The notes below the pieces were generated by a model, which saw only the letters and a program-made list of their open reading frames with translations, did not search any database and had not been told where the DNA came from. 12,297 nucleotides of DNA from Clostridia bacterium (GTDB lineage Bacteria; Bacillota_A; Clostridia; Christensenellales; Aristaeellaceae): the NCBI GenBank assembly GCA_025997215.1, contig BNUH01000085.1, positions 1-12,297 of the forward strand, read 5' to 3'. The position numbers and the translations under genes were made by a program. Of this stretch, positions 4,957 through 11,755 are shown piece by piece; within the stretch, counting starts at the first letter, position 1; each line of letters begins with the position of its first letter.

Positions 4957-7038
4957 ATGACACGCGAAATCCCACCGATCTCCAGTGGAGATATTCTTGA
5001 GCTGAAGGCTGCTATCGAAAACGCGCAGCCGGGCGACGTCATTTACATAACCAAGGACTTGACCCTGAACCTGGACCAGTACCAGGCCACATTTCCGTTG
5101 CTTTCCGAAGTCGGGCTGGGCGGAAGCATACCTTTCAAAATCATTGGCCAACCATCAGCATCGAAAGGCCCGGGCGCTAAGATTCATATCGGTACGCCTG
5201 GGAATCCGTTGACGGATTCTTTGTTACGTGGCAACGATTCCTATGGCCAATATTTTGTCAGCGTAGCATTTGAAAACATATCACTGCATATGTCGCTGCA
5301 TATTTTGTCGTCGACTGATATTACAAACGATGATTACGGCGGGCATGGCGGTTATGTTTGCTATGGTGAAAACTGTTCATTCGTTAATTGTGAGGCCGAA
5401 GGCAGCATTACAGCAGAGAGCGGGTATAATATAGGTCACATTACAGCCTTTATAGGCATAGCGGATGGTGATAACCTTGTCATGGATCATTGTACCAACA
5501 ACTGTAATCTATCATTGCCTTACTGCGTAGAATTTGGTGGATTAATAGGTTATGCAGCGTGTCAATATATAAACATAGTTGATTGTGTTAATAATGCATC
5601 TATTAGTGGACGGTGGGGTGTAGGAGGAATTGCTAATTATATTTATGCTGACAATTTGTATATTGCGAACTGCGTCAACAATGGCAATATATATGCCAGT
5701 GATTTTTTTGTTAGCGGAATAGTGAAGTCATGCTACGGTGCAACCAACTGTATTATCAAGAATTGTTATAATTACGGCAAAATTACAACACATAATACGT
5801 CCGGTACTGAGGAAAACGCCTATGATGTCGCACAGGCTGGGATTGTTGCTATACTTGCATTAGAATCACCCAACGGTGGGGTGTATAACTGCGTTAATTA
5901 TGGAGAAATTGAAGCGACGAGATTCAGCAAGGTATTAGGCGGAATCGTAGGCCGCCTCGGGCCTGGCGAAGTGGTGGATTGCGTCAACTATGGCAGCATC
6001 CGGTATGGTGGCATGATAGGGGGCATTGTTGGCGGCGCTGCTTCTGGCGTTTATGGTGACGAGACCTTGCCAGTCCTAATTAAACGATGTGTGAATAAAG
6101 GCAGCGTTTACGGCACATGGCGCGGGGTAGGTGGTATCGCTGGTAGTGTTTATGGCAATACAACCGTTGAGGACTGCGGGGTATGCGCCATGGTCGGTAC
6201 AATCGAGGCCGACTCGGAAGAGGTCGGTGGGATTGTAGGTATGGTGCAATTTGATATACAAATTGGCTACTATAATCCTGAAGGATTGGCCACCATCCAA
6301 AACAATGTGTCCTGCGCTCAATTTATCAAAGTTAATCACGTTTTAACAGCCAATAACGGTACGGACTACGTTCATCGTATACTGGGCCGATTCCTGCCCG
6401 ACCAGCTCAATCCGGATATACCGGGTGTCGGTGATAAGTTCCTTGTGCTCAAGAACAATTATGCCTTACCATCGGTTATGCTTGTCGGCAATAACAGCAA
6501 TATCCTTGAGGGTTATGAATTAGACCACTTTTATAGTATCCAAAAGGGCGGCGTATACTCAAAACCCGGCGTGACCGTCCAACATGACGACCCCGACTAT
6601 GGCGCAAACCGCCTCAATGGCGCGGACGCCACCGAAATCGACCCCGCTCATCCGCTGGCGAACATACTCTTCCCCTGCATGTACCCTGACCTAGGCCCAA
6701 TAGTCATCCCGGCGAGGCTGTCGTGCGGCGGCAATAGAGCGAAATATCCTGCGGGTTGCACGTCCGTGGGGCTGTTCTGGCCCGACGGCAAAACCTTGCT
6801 GGCCACCGCAACCAACGATGAGAATGGCATCATGAACCTCACCGTGCCTGAATCCGTATTCATCGGCTTTGGTTCATACTGCTTCATCGTCAAACGGATC
6901 AGGTCGTCGCGCAGCAGGTGGCTTAACTATATAGAATCATTCCCCGTTTACGTCTACATAACGCGCAACGGCAACAGCCATGCGAAGGTCTCCATCTGTT
7001 ACTCGATGATGCTCGGGGAGCCGAATTTCATGGTGTGA
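4957..7038 (+). CDS. Large beta-helix repeat protein with pilin-like C-terminal domain
   Basis: A 693-residue protein. Residues 4-35 (ELKAAIENAQPGDVIYIT) resemble the start of right-handed beta-helix proteins. Residues about 140-430 carry roughly nine imperfect repeats of 29-41 residues built on C-V-N-N/Y-G-x-I (for example NCVNNGNI, NCYNYGKI, NCVNYGEI, DCVNYGSI), often followed by GGIVG, which recalls GLUG-type repeats. Residues about 581-682 (VGLFWPDGKTLLATATNDENG, then FIGFGSYCFIVKRI, then VYVYITRNGN) resemble the FctA/Spy0128 pilin isopeptide domain, but the usual early Lys appears replaced (ARL instead of xKxL). There is no signal peptide, LPXTG or other sorting signal. ATG 4957 is chosen for GAGGTG (4942-4947) 9 bases upstream; TTG 4852, in the same frame, has no ribosome binding site. 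Probably structural or adhesive; its location is unclear. Family resemblance is from memory. Confidence 0.8.
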   Translation: MTREIPPISSGDILELKAAIENAQPGDVIYITKDLTLNLDQYQATFPLLSEVGLGGSIPFKIIGQPSASKGPGAKIHIGTPGNPLTDSLLRGNDSYGQYFVSVAFENISLHMSLHILSSTDITNDDYGGHGGYVCYGENCSFVNCEAEGSITAESGYNIGHITAFIGIADGDNLVMDHCTNNCNLSLPYCVEFGGLIGYAACQYINIVDCVNNASISGRWGVGGIANYIYADNLYIANCVNNGNIYASDFFVSGIVKSCYGATNCIIKNCYNYGKITTHNTSGTEENAYDVAQAGIVAILALESPNGGVYNCVNYGEIEATRFSKVLGGIVGRLGPGEVVDCVNYGSIRYGGMIGGIVGGAASGVYGDETLPVLIKRCVNKGSVYGTWRGVGGIAGSVYGNTTVEDCGVCAMVGTIEADSEEVGGIVGMVQFDIQIGYYNPEGLATIQNNVSCAQFIKVNHVLTANNGTDYVHRILGRFLPDQLNPDIPGVGDKFLVLKNNYALPSVMLVGNNSNILEGYELDHFYSIQKGGVYSKPGVTVQHDDPDYGANRLNGADATEIDPAHPLANILFPCMYPDLGPIVIPARLSCGGNRAKYPAGCTSVGLFWPDGKTLLATATNDENGIMNLTVPESVFIGFGSYCFIVKRIRSSRSRWLNYIESFPVYVYITRNGNSHAKVSICYSMMLGEPNFMV

Positions 7039-7044
7039 TAGGTT

Positions 7045-7077
7045 ACAGTCCAGCAGGGAAGTACCCTGCTGGACTGT
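7045..7077 (+). terminator. Strong hairpin after the repeat protein gene
   Basis: ACAGTCCAGCAGGG (7045-7058) pairs perfectly with CCCTGCTGGACTGT (7064-7077) around the loop AAGTA, starting 7 bases after the stop codon. The following bases (TATGCTATAT) are T-rich but not a clean T-run. It is likely a rho-independent terminator separating the repeat protein from the protease promoter at 7111. Confidence 0.7.
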
Positions 7078-7110
7078 TATGCTATATCCACAACCTCATA
7101 ACCATCATCC

Positions 7111-7139
7111 TTGACTCTTCGTACCGCAATCGATATAAT
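7111..7139 (+). promoter_or_regulatory. Strong sigma-A promoter of the clostripain-family gene
   Basis: TTGACT (7111-7116), 17 bp, then a perfect TATAAT (7134-7139). The transcription start is expected near 7146, giving a leader of about 73 nt to the TTG start at 7219. Confidence 0.85.
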
Positions 7140-7204
7140 TATTTATTGCATGGCGTCGCGTTGCAGCATCATAGCGAATTGTCGTGCAATGAATATGGTT
7201 TTGT

Positions 7205-7209
7205 GGAGG
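7205..7209 (+). promoter_or_regulatory. Ribosome binding site that sets the TTG start of the protease
   Basis: GGAGG, 9 bases upstream of TTG 7219. Upstream ATG codons in the same frame lack any comparable site, and the protein from TTG 7219 begins exactly with a signal peptide. Confidence 0.75.
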
Positions 7210-7218
7210 TCTTTTAGA

Positions 7219-9195
7219 TTGCGGAAGAGACGCACTGTCTGCGGAATAATCGCGGCTGCTATGTTGTTTGCTTCTATATCGCTGCACCCCGTACAAGCCC
7301 AAAATAATAGCACATTCACCATAATGATGTATCTGTGCGGCACAGACCTGGAGACGGACAGCGCGGCGGCTTCATTAGATATTATCGAGATTGCTGAATC
7401 GAGCCTGGTATCAGGCGGCGCTGTCCGCTATATTGTAGAGACGGGCGGTACGAAGGAATGGTGGATTGACGATATTGATCCAACGCGGAATCAGCGCTGG
7501 CTCATTGAAGATGGGGACATGACGCTGCTGACGACCTCCAAACGTAAAAACATGGGCGATTCGGATACGCTGGCCGATTTCATCCAATACACCACACAAT
7601 CCTACCCAGCGGATAGGTGCGCGCTGATAGTGTGGGATCACGGCGGCGGCGCGATATCCGGCGTGTGCAGCGACGAATATACGCGCGATACATTATCATT
7701 AAAGGAGGTTCACGACGCGCTGGCGAAGGCTGATGCTGCGGTCGGCTTTGGCGCACTGGAGTTTGTATGTTTTGACGCATGCCTGATGGGTAGTCTGGAG
7801 ACAGCGCTGGCTGTGTCAGATTATTCCAACTATCTCATCGCCAGCGAGGAATTGGTGCCTGGCTCCGGTTTGGAGTACACCACTTGGCTTAACGCGCTCT
7901 GTGACGCACCGGACATGCCCGCAGAGGCGCTGGCAAAGACCATAATTGATGCGTTCGTAAAATCTGCGCTGGATAATGATCCGGATGATTATATAACCAT
8001 GAGCGCGATTGATCTTTCGAAAATAGCCGCGCTTGCCGCGGAATTGGATAGCGTAGGCAGCGACCTCCTCTCGATGATGGATGGGAAATTTTCGTTAATA
8101 TCGCGCGACCGGGCTGGATTGCGGTCGTTTGGCTCCTACTCTGGGAGTGATTCCAGTGATATGGTGGATTTGGCTCAGTTCGCAGGCGTGTATGGCGGTT
8201 TGTCGGGCGTTGATACATCAGGTCTGCTGAATGCGCTGGATGACGCCGTGCTATACTCACGCGCCAGCCAGAACGTGGGCAAAGCCTGCGGTCTGTCCAT
8301 CCTAATGCCGCTGGCTACCCGTGACGAAAGCCAAACATACATGCCGGAATACGATGTGTCCGGTCTGCTGCCGGTGTATACGGCGTTTATCGCTGATTTC
8401 GCGGACATGATGAATGGCGGCAGCTACGTGTTCAGCGCGCCGCAGGTTCAAACGGGGTTTGGCTTGTTTGCGTCGCTGTTTTCGTCCAGTCAACCAGCGC
8501 CTAGTTCTCCATCAATCGGTGGATTAATCGGCTCAATCTCCGGTCAATCGGCCGCGCCGCCTATTGAGCCAGCGAATGACGATCTATTCTATTTCACACA
8601 ATTGGATGCAGAGCAGATGGCCTACCTTGCTTACGCCGAAGGCAACCTCATGCTCGACCTGAGCGATGACGACGGCGAATACTATATCGATCTGGGTTAT
8701 CTGCGCGACGTGAGGATCGACTGGGCCGAAGGTCTGGTGGTCAGCATGTTCGATGGATCGTGGCCTCAGCTCGAAGGTCAGCTGGTAAACATGTCAGACC
8801 AGATCGTAACCGACAAGACGCGCCGCAGCCTCATTGATGTTACAGTGAATGGCAATGAAGTCTACCTGCTGGCACAGTTTGACGACGCCCGTCCCGACGG
8901 CGAGATCATCGGTTATACCCAGGGTTATGACGCCAACGGCAACCCCACGCGCGGCTATGAGAAGCTGAAACCCGGAGACATCATTGTCCCCATGTACGAC
9001 TTGCTATACTGGGATGACGACGATGAGATGCAATACGAGCGTTTCGAAGGCGATCCCATCACATTCTCGGGCAAGCGACTGGACTTTGGTTATGAAAACC
9101 TCATTGGCAGCGAACTGGATTGTGTGTATGCGTTTTGTCTGAATGATGTGTTCGGGGATTATCAGTTCAGCGAGTTTTTATCATTCGTGTTGTAA
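7219..9195 (+). CDS. Secreted clostripain-family cysteine peptidase (C11)
   Basis: A 658-residue exported protease. It opens with a signal peptide: RKRR, a hydrophobic core (TVCGIIAAAMLFASISL) and a likely cleavage after PVQA (about residue 27). The mature part starts with TIMMYLCGTDLE and carries the family's catalytic dyad, His141 in VWDHGGG and Cys188 in FDACLMG. Clostripains cleave mainly after Arg; here specificity is not deducible. A Ser/Pro-rich linker follows near residues 420-450, then an acidic C-terminal region that I do not recognise. There is no LPXTG motif, so release into the medium or loose wall association is likely. The TTG start at 7219 has GGAGG 9 bases upstream; TTG 7111, which would open a longer frame, is the promoter's -35 box. 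The gene has its own promoter and sits behind a terminator hairpin. Its stop overlaps the start of a 22-codon open frame. Confidence 0.93.
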   Translation: MRKRRTVCGIIAAAMLFASISLHPVQAQNNSTFTIMMYLCGTDLETDSAAASLDIIEIAESSLVSGGAVRYIVETGGTKEWWIDDIDPTRNQRWLIEDGDMTLLTTSKRKNMGDSDTLADFIQYTTQSYPADRCALIVWDHGGGAISGVCSDEYTRDTLSLKEVHDALAKADAAVGFGALEFVCFDACLMGSLETALAVSDYSNYLIASEELVPGSGLEYTTWLNALCDAPDMPAEALAKTIIDAFVKSALDNDPDDYITMSAIDLSKIAALAAELDSVGSDLLSMMDGKFSLISRDRAGLRSFGSYSGSDSSDMVDLAQFAGVYGGLSGVDTSGLLNALDDAVLYSRASQNVGKACGLSILMPLATRDESQTYMPEYDVSGLLPVYTAFIADFADMMNGGSYVFSAPQVQTGFGLFASLFSSSQPAPSSPSIGGLIGSISGQSAAPPIEPANDDLFYFTQLDAEQMAYLAYAEGNLMLDLSDDDGEYYIDLGYLRDVRIDWAEGLVVSMFDGSWPQLEGQLVNMSDQIVTDKTRRSLIDVTVNGNEVYLLAQFDDARPDGEIIGYTQGYDANGNPTRGYEKLKPGDIIVPMYDLLYWDDDDEMQYERFEGDPITFSGKRLDFGYENLIGSELDCVYAFCLNDVFGDYQFSEFLSFVL

Positions 9196-9263
9196 TGGAT
9201 TTATTTGATGTGGGGGGCACGCTGGAAGATGCAAGGAAGGCATGGGCAGATTGCTTCTCGTAA
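9195..9263 (+). CDS. Possible 22-codon micro-ORF coupled to the protease gene
   Basis: An ATG at 9195 overlaps the protease stop as TAATG and opens 22 codons (beginning MDLFDVGGTL), closing with the TAA that runs straight into the AAGGAGG of the next gene. It has no ribosome binding site of its own but could be translated by reinitiation. No family is recognised. It may be only an accident that lets ribosomes travel from the protease to the TfoX-type gene. Confidence 0.25.
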   Translation: MDLFDVGGTLEDARKAWADCFS

Positions 9264-9275
9264 GGAGGTATTGTG

Positions 9276-9530
9276 ATGAGCGCATTATCCGATTTGCCAA
9301 ATGTAGGCAAGGTTTTGGAAGGTAGTCTTTTGGAAATAGGCATTGAAACACCGGAACAACTGCGGCACATAGGAGCGGAAGAGACCTTTATCCGTATCCG
9401 TATGCAAGTTGACCCCGGCGCGTGTTTGCATATGCTCTATGGTATTCAAGGCGCGATTGACGGCGTTCAGGATAAGTTTTTGTCTGTTCAAACAAAAGAA
9501 CACCTACGATTATTTTACAAAACACTTTGA
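9276..9530 (+). CDS. TfoX/Sxy family protein, C-terminal-domain only
   Basis: An 84-residue protein matching the TfoX C-terminal domain: LPNVGKVLEGSLLEIGIETPEQLRHIGAEETF, then DPGACLHMLYGIQGAIDGV. The family fold is helix-hairpin-helix-like. In proteobacteria TfoX/Sxy activates competence genes, but stand-alone C-terminal domains of this kind in Gram-positives have no established role. The N-terminal TfoX domain is absent. The ATG at 9276 is chosen because AAGGAGG (9262-9268) lies 7 bases upstream; the GTG at 9273 is only 4 bases away. It lies 80 bp downstream of the protease, with no promoter seen between, so readthrough from the protease promoter is likely. Confidence 0.88.
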   Translation: MSALSDLPNVGKVLEGSLLEIGIETPEQLRHIGAEETFIRIRMQVDPGACLHMLYGIQGAIDGVQDKFLSVQTKEHLRLFYKTL

Positions 9531-9548
9531 GAGGATGGCTGTGAGATC

Positions 9549-9652
9549 ATGAAAGTCAGCAAAGCAAGCCACAAAAGCAGCCTCAAAAAAGCTTAGGTAA
9601 TTACACCGTGGGCGGAATCGAGGGACGATTGTCCTGGATCAATGACTGCTGA
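9549..9652 (+). pseudogene. Possible short peptide gene interrupted at an A6 run
   Basis: An ATG at 9549 opens MKVSKASHKSSL followed by KKA and a stop at 9594-9596. One frame over, immediately after the stop, the sequence reads GNYTVGGIEGRLSWINDC and stops at 9650-9652. Adding a single A to the A6 run at 9585-9590 would fuse the two into one 34-residue peptide with no stop, replacing KA by K-S-L. This looks like a single-base deletion or sequencing error in a homopolymer, or a regulated slippage site. Ribosome binding is weak (GAGAGG 14 bases before the ATG). No family is recognised with confidence. It lies 18 bp after the TfoX-type gene, in the same direction. Confidence 0.4.
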
Positions 9653-9657
9653 GGGCG

Positions 9658-9996
9658 TTATGCCTTGCCGTGACTAGACAGCGAAGCCGCCGCGGCGTTG
9701 CACGCTATTTTGATCGCCTCGTCGCTGGTATGGTTTGCGGCATGACGCAGGTGTTCTGCTGCAGGTTTGCGTCCGAGTTTATCAAGCGCGCCGGCTGCGT
9801 TGATGCAAACCGTACTGTCGGGGTCGCGCAGCAGATTGACAAGCGCGTTGTATGAATCATCGTCAGTGGTGAAACCCAACGCCGTTGCTGCGGCCGCTCG
9901 TTCGTCGGCTTTTTTGCTGACCGCATATGGCAGAGCTTTAGCACCTTTGCCGCTTTGAGCAAATTTTTGTATCTTTTCAGAACTACTACCAGCCAT
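9658..9996 (-). CDS. HEAT-repeat protein
   Basis: A 112-residue soluble protein made of short helical repeats of the HEAT / PBS-lyase type. Clear repeat signatures are DERAAAATALGFTTDDDSYN with ALVNLLRDPD (about 31-60), then STVCINAAGALDKLG (61-75) and DEAIKIACNAAAASL (92-106). Proteins of this kind usually provide a binding surface for another protein; the partner is unknown and no enzyme motif is present. ATG 9996 is preferred because GGAGG (10005-10009) lies 8 bases upstream; the ATG at 10011 in the longer frame has no ribosome binding site and overlaps this one. It has its own promoter (10067-10095), and its 3' end converges with the TfoX/short-peptide region. The family is confident, the role unknown. 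Confidence 0.85.
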   Translation of the reverse strand: MAGSSSEKIQKFAQSGKGAKALPYAVSKKADERAAAATALGFTTDDDSYNALVNLLRDPDSTVCINAAGALDKLGRKPAAEHLRHAANHTSDEAIKIACNAAAASLSSHGKA

Positions 9997-10004
9997 TTCG
10001 TTAT

Positions 10005-10009
10005 CCTCC
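10005..10009 (-). promoter_or_regulatory. Ribosome binding site that sets the HEAT-repeat protein start
   Basis: GGAGG on the - strand, 8 bases before ATG 9996. The in-frame ATG at 10011 overlaps the site and is not a credible start. Confidence 0.7.
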
Positions 10010-10066
10010 ATGCATTATTGAATATGCATCTATCATATTTCTATGATTATGCGCCTTCTTGTGTTA

Positions 10067-10095
10067 ATTATGAATGACGAACTGTCATATGTCAA
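10067..10095 (-). promoter_or_regulatory. Sigma-A promoter of the HEAT-repeat gene, with an internal dyad
   Basis: On the - strand, a perfect TTGACA (10090-10095), 17 bp, then CATAAT (10067-10072). The spacer contains the dyad ATGAC-N5-GTCAT, a possible operator between the -35 and -10 boxes. The transcription start is expected near 10060, giving a leader of about 64 nt before ATG 9996. Confidence 0.75.
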
Positions 10096-10169
10096 CAAGT
10101 TCAGGAGGATGTTTTCGCTAAGTTCATAAACAAAATTCGGGAGCCTATTTACGAATACATCTAACAGCA

Positions 10170-10745
10170 CTAATACGCAATACTGTTGTCTCGCGCTATC
10201 TTAATCACCATAAGCCCAATGTTCAGTTTACCATAAAGTATAAAAGATACAGTCATATACAATTCAAACAACGTTAACAAAATGCATATCATTAGAGTTA
10301 ACTTGCGCACATACTTGCCGAATAGTTTTGACAGCAAATAATATGCGGCGATTCCAACAATGCCGCCGAATGTATTCATCAGCAAGTCGGTTACATCACT
10401 GCGTCCAATAGATAGGACGAATTGTATTACCTCAAGTATGAGACTTGTGAAGAACGTTGCTAAAACTTTCTTCGACGGCGATAATTCCGGTTTGGCCGCT
10501 GCAAAATAAAAACCGAACGGCAAGAAAACAACTATGTTAAACTGCAGCTCCCACAGGGTGTTTTTGTTAAATGGCAACAGATTGACCGCACGCTTTGTCC
10601 CATCGCCAATAAAAGGAACGCCGCATTTCCAAAGTACTGCCCAAGCCAGAAAGAGCAAATAAGCAACACCCATTCCGAAAATGAAACGGCTAACTGCATT
10701 CCTCTTGTTGGGTGCGATGGTTTCGTTCATTCGGGTTTCTCTCAT
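10170..10745 (-). CDS. VanZ-family membrane protein
   Basis: A 191-residue integral membrane protein with about five hydrophobic segments (roughly 20-40, 68-84, 93-113, 124-140, 148-171). The family's conserved residues are present: NLLPF (55-59), FNIVVFLPFGF (69-79), E105, Q108, R115, D117, D120, and N124 with GG. VanZ proteins confer low-level teicoplanin resistance in some enterococcal clusters; the biochemical function remains unsettled. The start at 10745 overlaps the kinase stop as ATGA (a four-base overlap), so the two are translationally coupled, and a later in-frame Met at residue 6 lacks better support. The gene closes the regulator-kinase-VanZ cassette; downstream (10012-10169) no clear terminator was found. 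Confidence 0.9.
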   Translation of the reverse strand: MRETRMNETIAPNKRNAVSRFIFGMGVAYLLFLAWAVLWKCGVPFIGDGTKRAVNLLPFNKNTLWELQFNIVVFLPFGFYFAAAKPELSPSKKVLATFFTSLILEVIQFVLSIGRSDVTDLLMNTFGGIVGIAAYYLLSKLFGKYVRKLTLMICILLTLFELYMTVSFILYGKLNIGLMVIKIARDNSIAY

Positions 10746-11755
10746 ACGCCTTGCACCTTCTCAAACGGAATTGCTACGGTGAAAACCGTGGAGGCCGCGT
10801 CGCTCTTTACCGATATGCTTCCGCCGTGTGCCTCTACGATCTCTTTTGCAATCGCAAGACCCAATCCAGCGCCGCCGGTTTTCGTGGCTCGCGACGCGTC
10901 CAGCCGGTAGAACTTCTCGAAGATGACTTCCTGCTTATGCTTGGGAATTGGATCACCATGGTTTTCAAACCGAATTTCGGTCCCTTCATCACTCTGAAAC
11001 GCAGAAACCGTGATCTGTGTATTTTCATAACTGTAAGCGGCGGCATTTTTCAGGATGTTGTTGAATACGCGGGCCAGCTTATCAGAATCGCCGTGCAATA
11101 CGAGGTCTTTTTCGCATGAGACGGAAATGCTTTTGCCCTGCGGAAACAGAATGGGATAGAACTCGTCTGCCATCTGCTCCAGCATGAACTTCAGGTTGAT
11201 CAGTTCCTCGTTGAGCGTGATCGTCTGTAAGTTGAATCGTATGATCTCGAACAATTCTCCTATGAGCTGCTCCAGCCTGTACGCCTTGTCCAGCGCTATG
11301 CCAACATATTTAGCGCGTTGATCCGGCGTAAGCTCCGGCGATTCGTCCAGCAGATTCAAATACGCGACGACAGACGCGAGAGGCGTCTTTAGGTCATGCG
11401 CAAGATAGGTAATCAAATCGCTTTTGCGCTGCATCTCAGTTTCCGCCAGCGCTTTAGCGCGCTCCGCTTCAGTTCTGGCCTCCAGATACAGCGCGTGCTG
11501 TGTTGTGTAGGTTCTGCTCGCGGCGACAATGCCAACCAGCGAGACGAGCAGCATAGCGATAAAGCCAAAGAGCAGCATAGAGTTTCGTCTGAGCCAAACG
11601 CCCCTGACTTCTCCGGTGATAAGTAGTGCAAAAAAGTCCATCAGCGCGCCATTGAACACTGTGTCAAACACCCACACCACAATCAGAACCGCCGTAACGA
11701 TGATAACCGCGGTCAATATGCATTTGCGAAGGAACATGCGACTATCATTTTTCAA
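10742..11755 (-). CDS. VanS-type sensor histidine kinase
   Basis: A membrane sensor kinase of about 337 residues. Two transmembrane segments (about 11-32 and 60-81 from the TTG start) flank a short, mostly extracytoplasmic loop of under 30 residues. A linker helix follows, then the H-box LAHDLKTPLAS with phosphoacceptor His120, the N-box FNNILKNAAAYS (231-242), a DPIPKHKQEVIFEKFYR segment, and the G-box GGAGLGLAIAKEIV. The start is uncertain: TTG 11755 overlaps the regulator's end by 11 bases and is preferred (residues LKNDSRMFLRKC); ATG 11737 is an alternative. Neither has a strong ribosome binding site, so translation coupled to the regulator is likely. The short sensor loop resembles VanS and other envelope-stress kinases; the actual signal is unknown. 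Confidence 0.92.
   Translation of the reverse strand: MKNDSRMFLRKCILTAVIIVTAVLIVVWVFDTVFNGALMDFFALLITGEVRGVWLRRNSMLLFGFIAMLLVSLVGIVAASRTYTTQHALYLEARTEAERAKALAETEMQRKSDLITYLAHDLKTPLASVVAYLNLLDESPELTPDQRAKYVGIALDKAYRLEQLIGELFEIIRFNLQTITLNEELINLKFMLEQMADEFYPILFPQGKSISVSCEKDLVLHGDSDKLARVFNNILKNAAAYSYENTQITVSAFQSDEGTEIRFENHGDPIPKHKQEVIFEKFYRLDASRATKTGGAGLGLAIAKEIVEAHGGSISVKSDAASTVFTVAIPFEKVQGV

Noticed and set aside
4789..5151. - strand frame of 120 codons overlapping the start of the repeat protein
   Set aside because: It crosses the nuclease promoter, has no ribosome binding site and no recognisable features.
9585..9591. Classical programmed -1 frameshift site (A AAA AAG) in the short peptide gene
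   Set aside because: The heptamer is present, but its register does not match the frame from ATG 9549, so a homopolymer indel is the simpler explanation.
10097..10127. Repeated AAGTTCA sequences after vanZ
   Set aside because: Only two short copies; consistent with chance.
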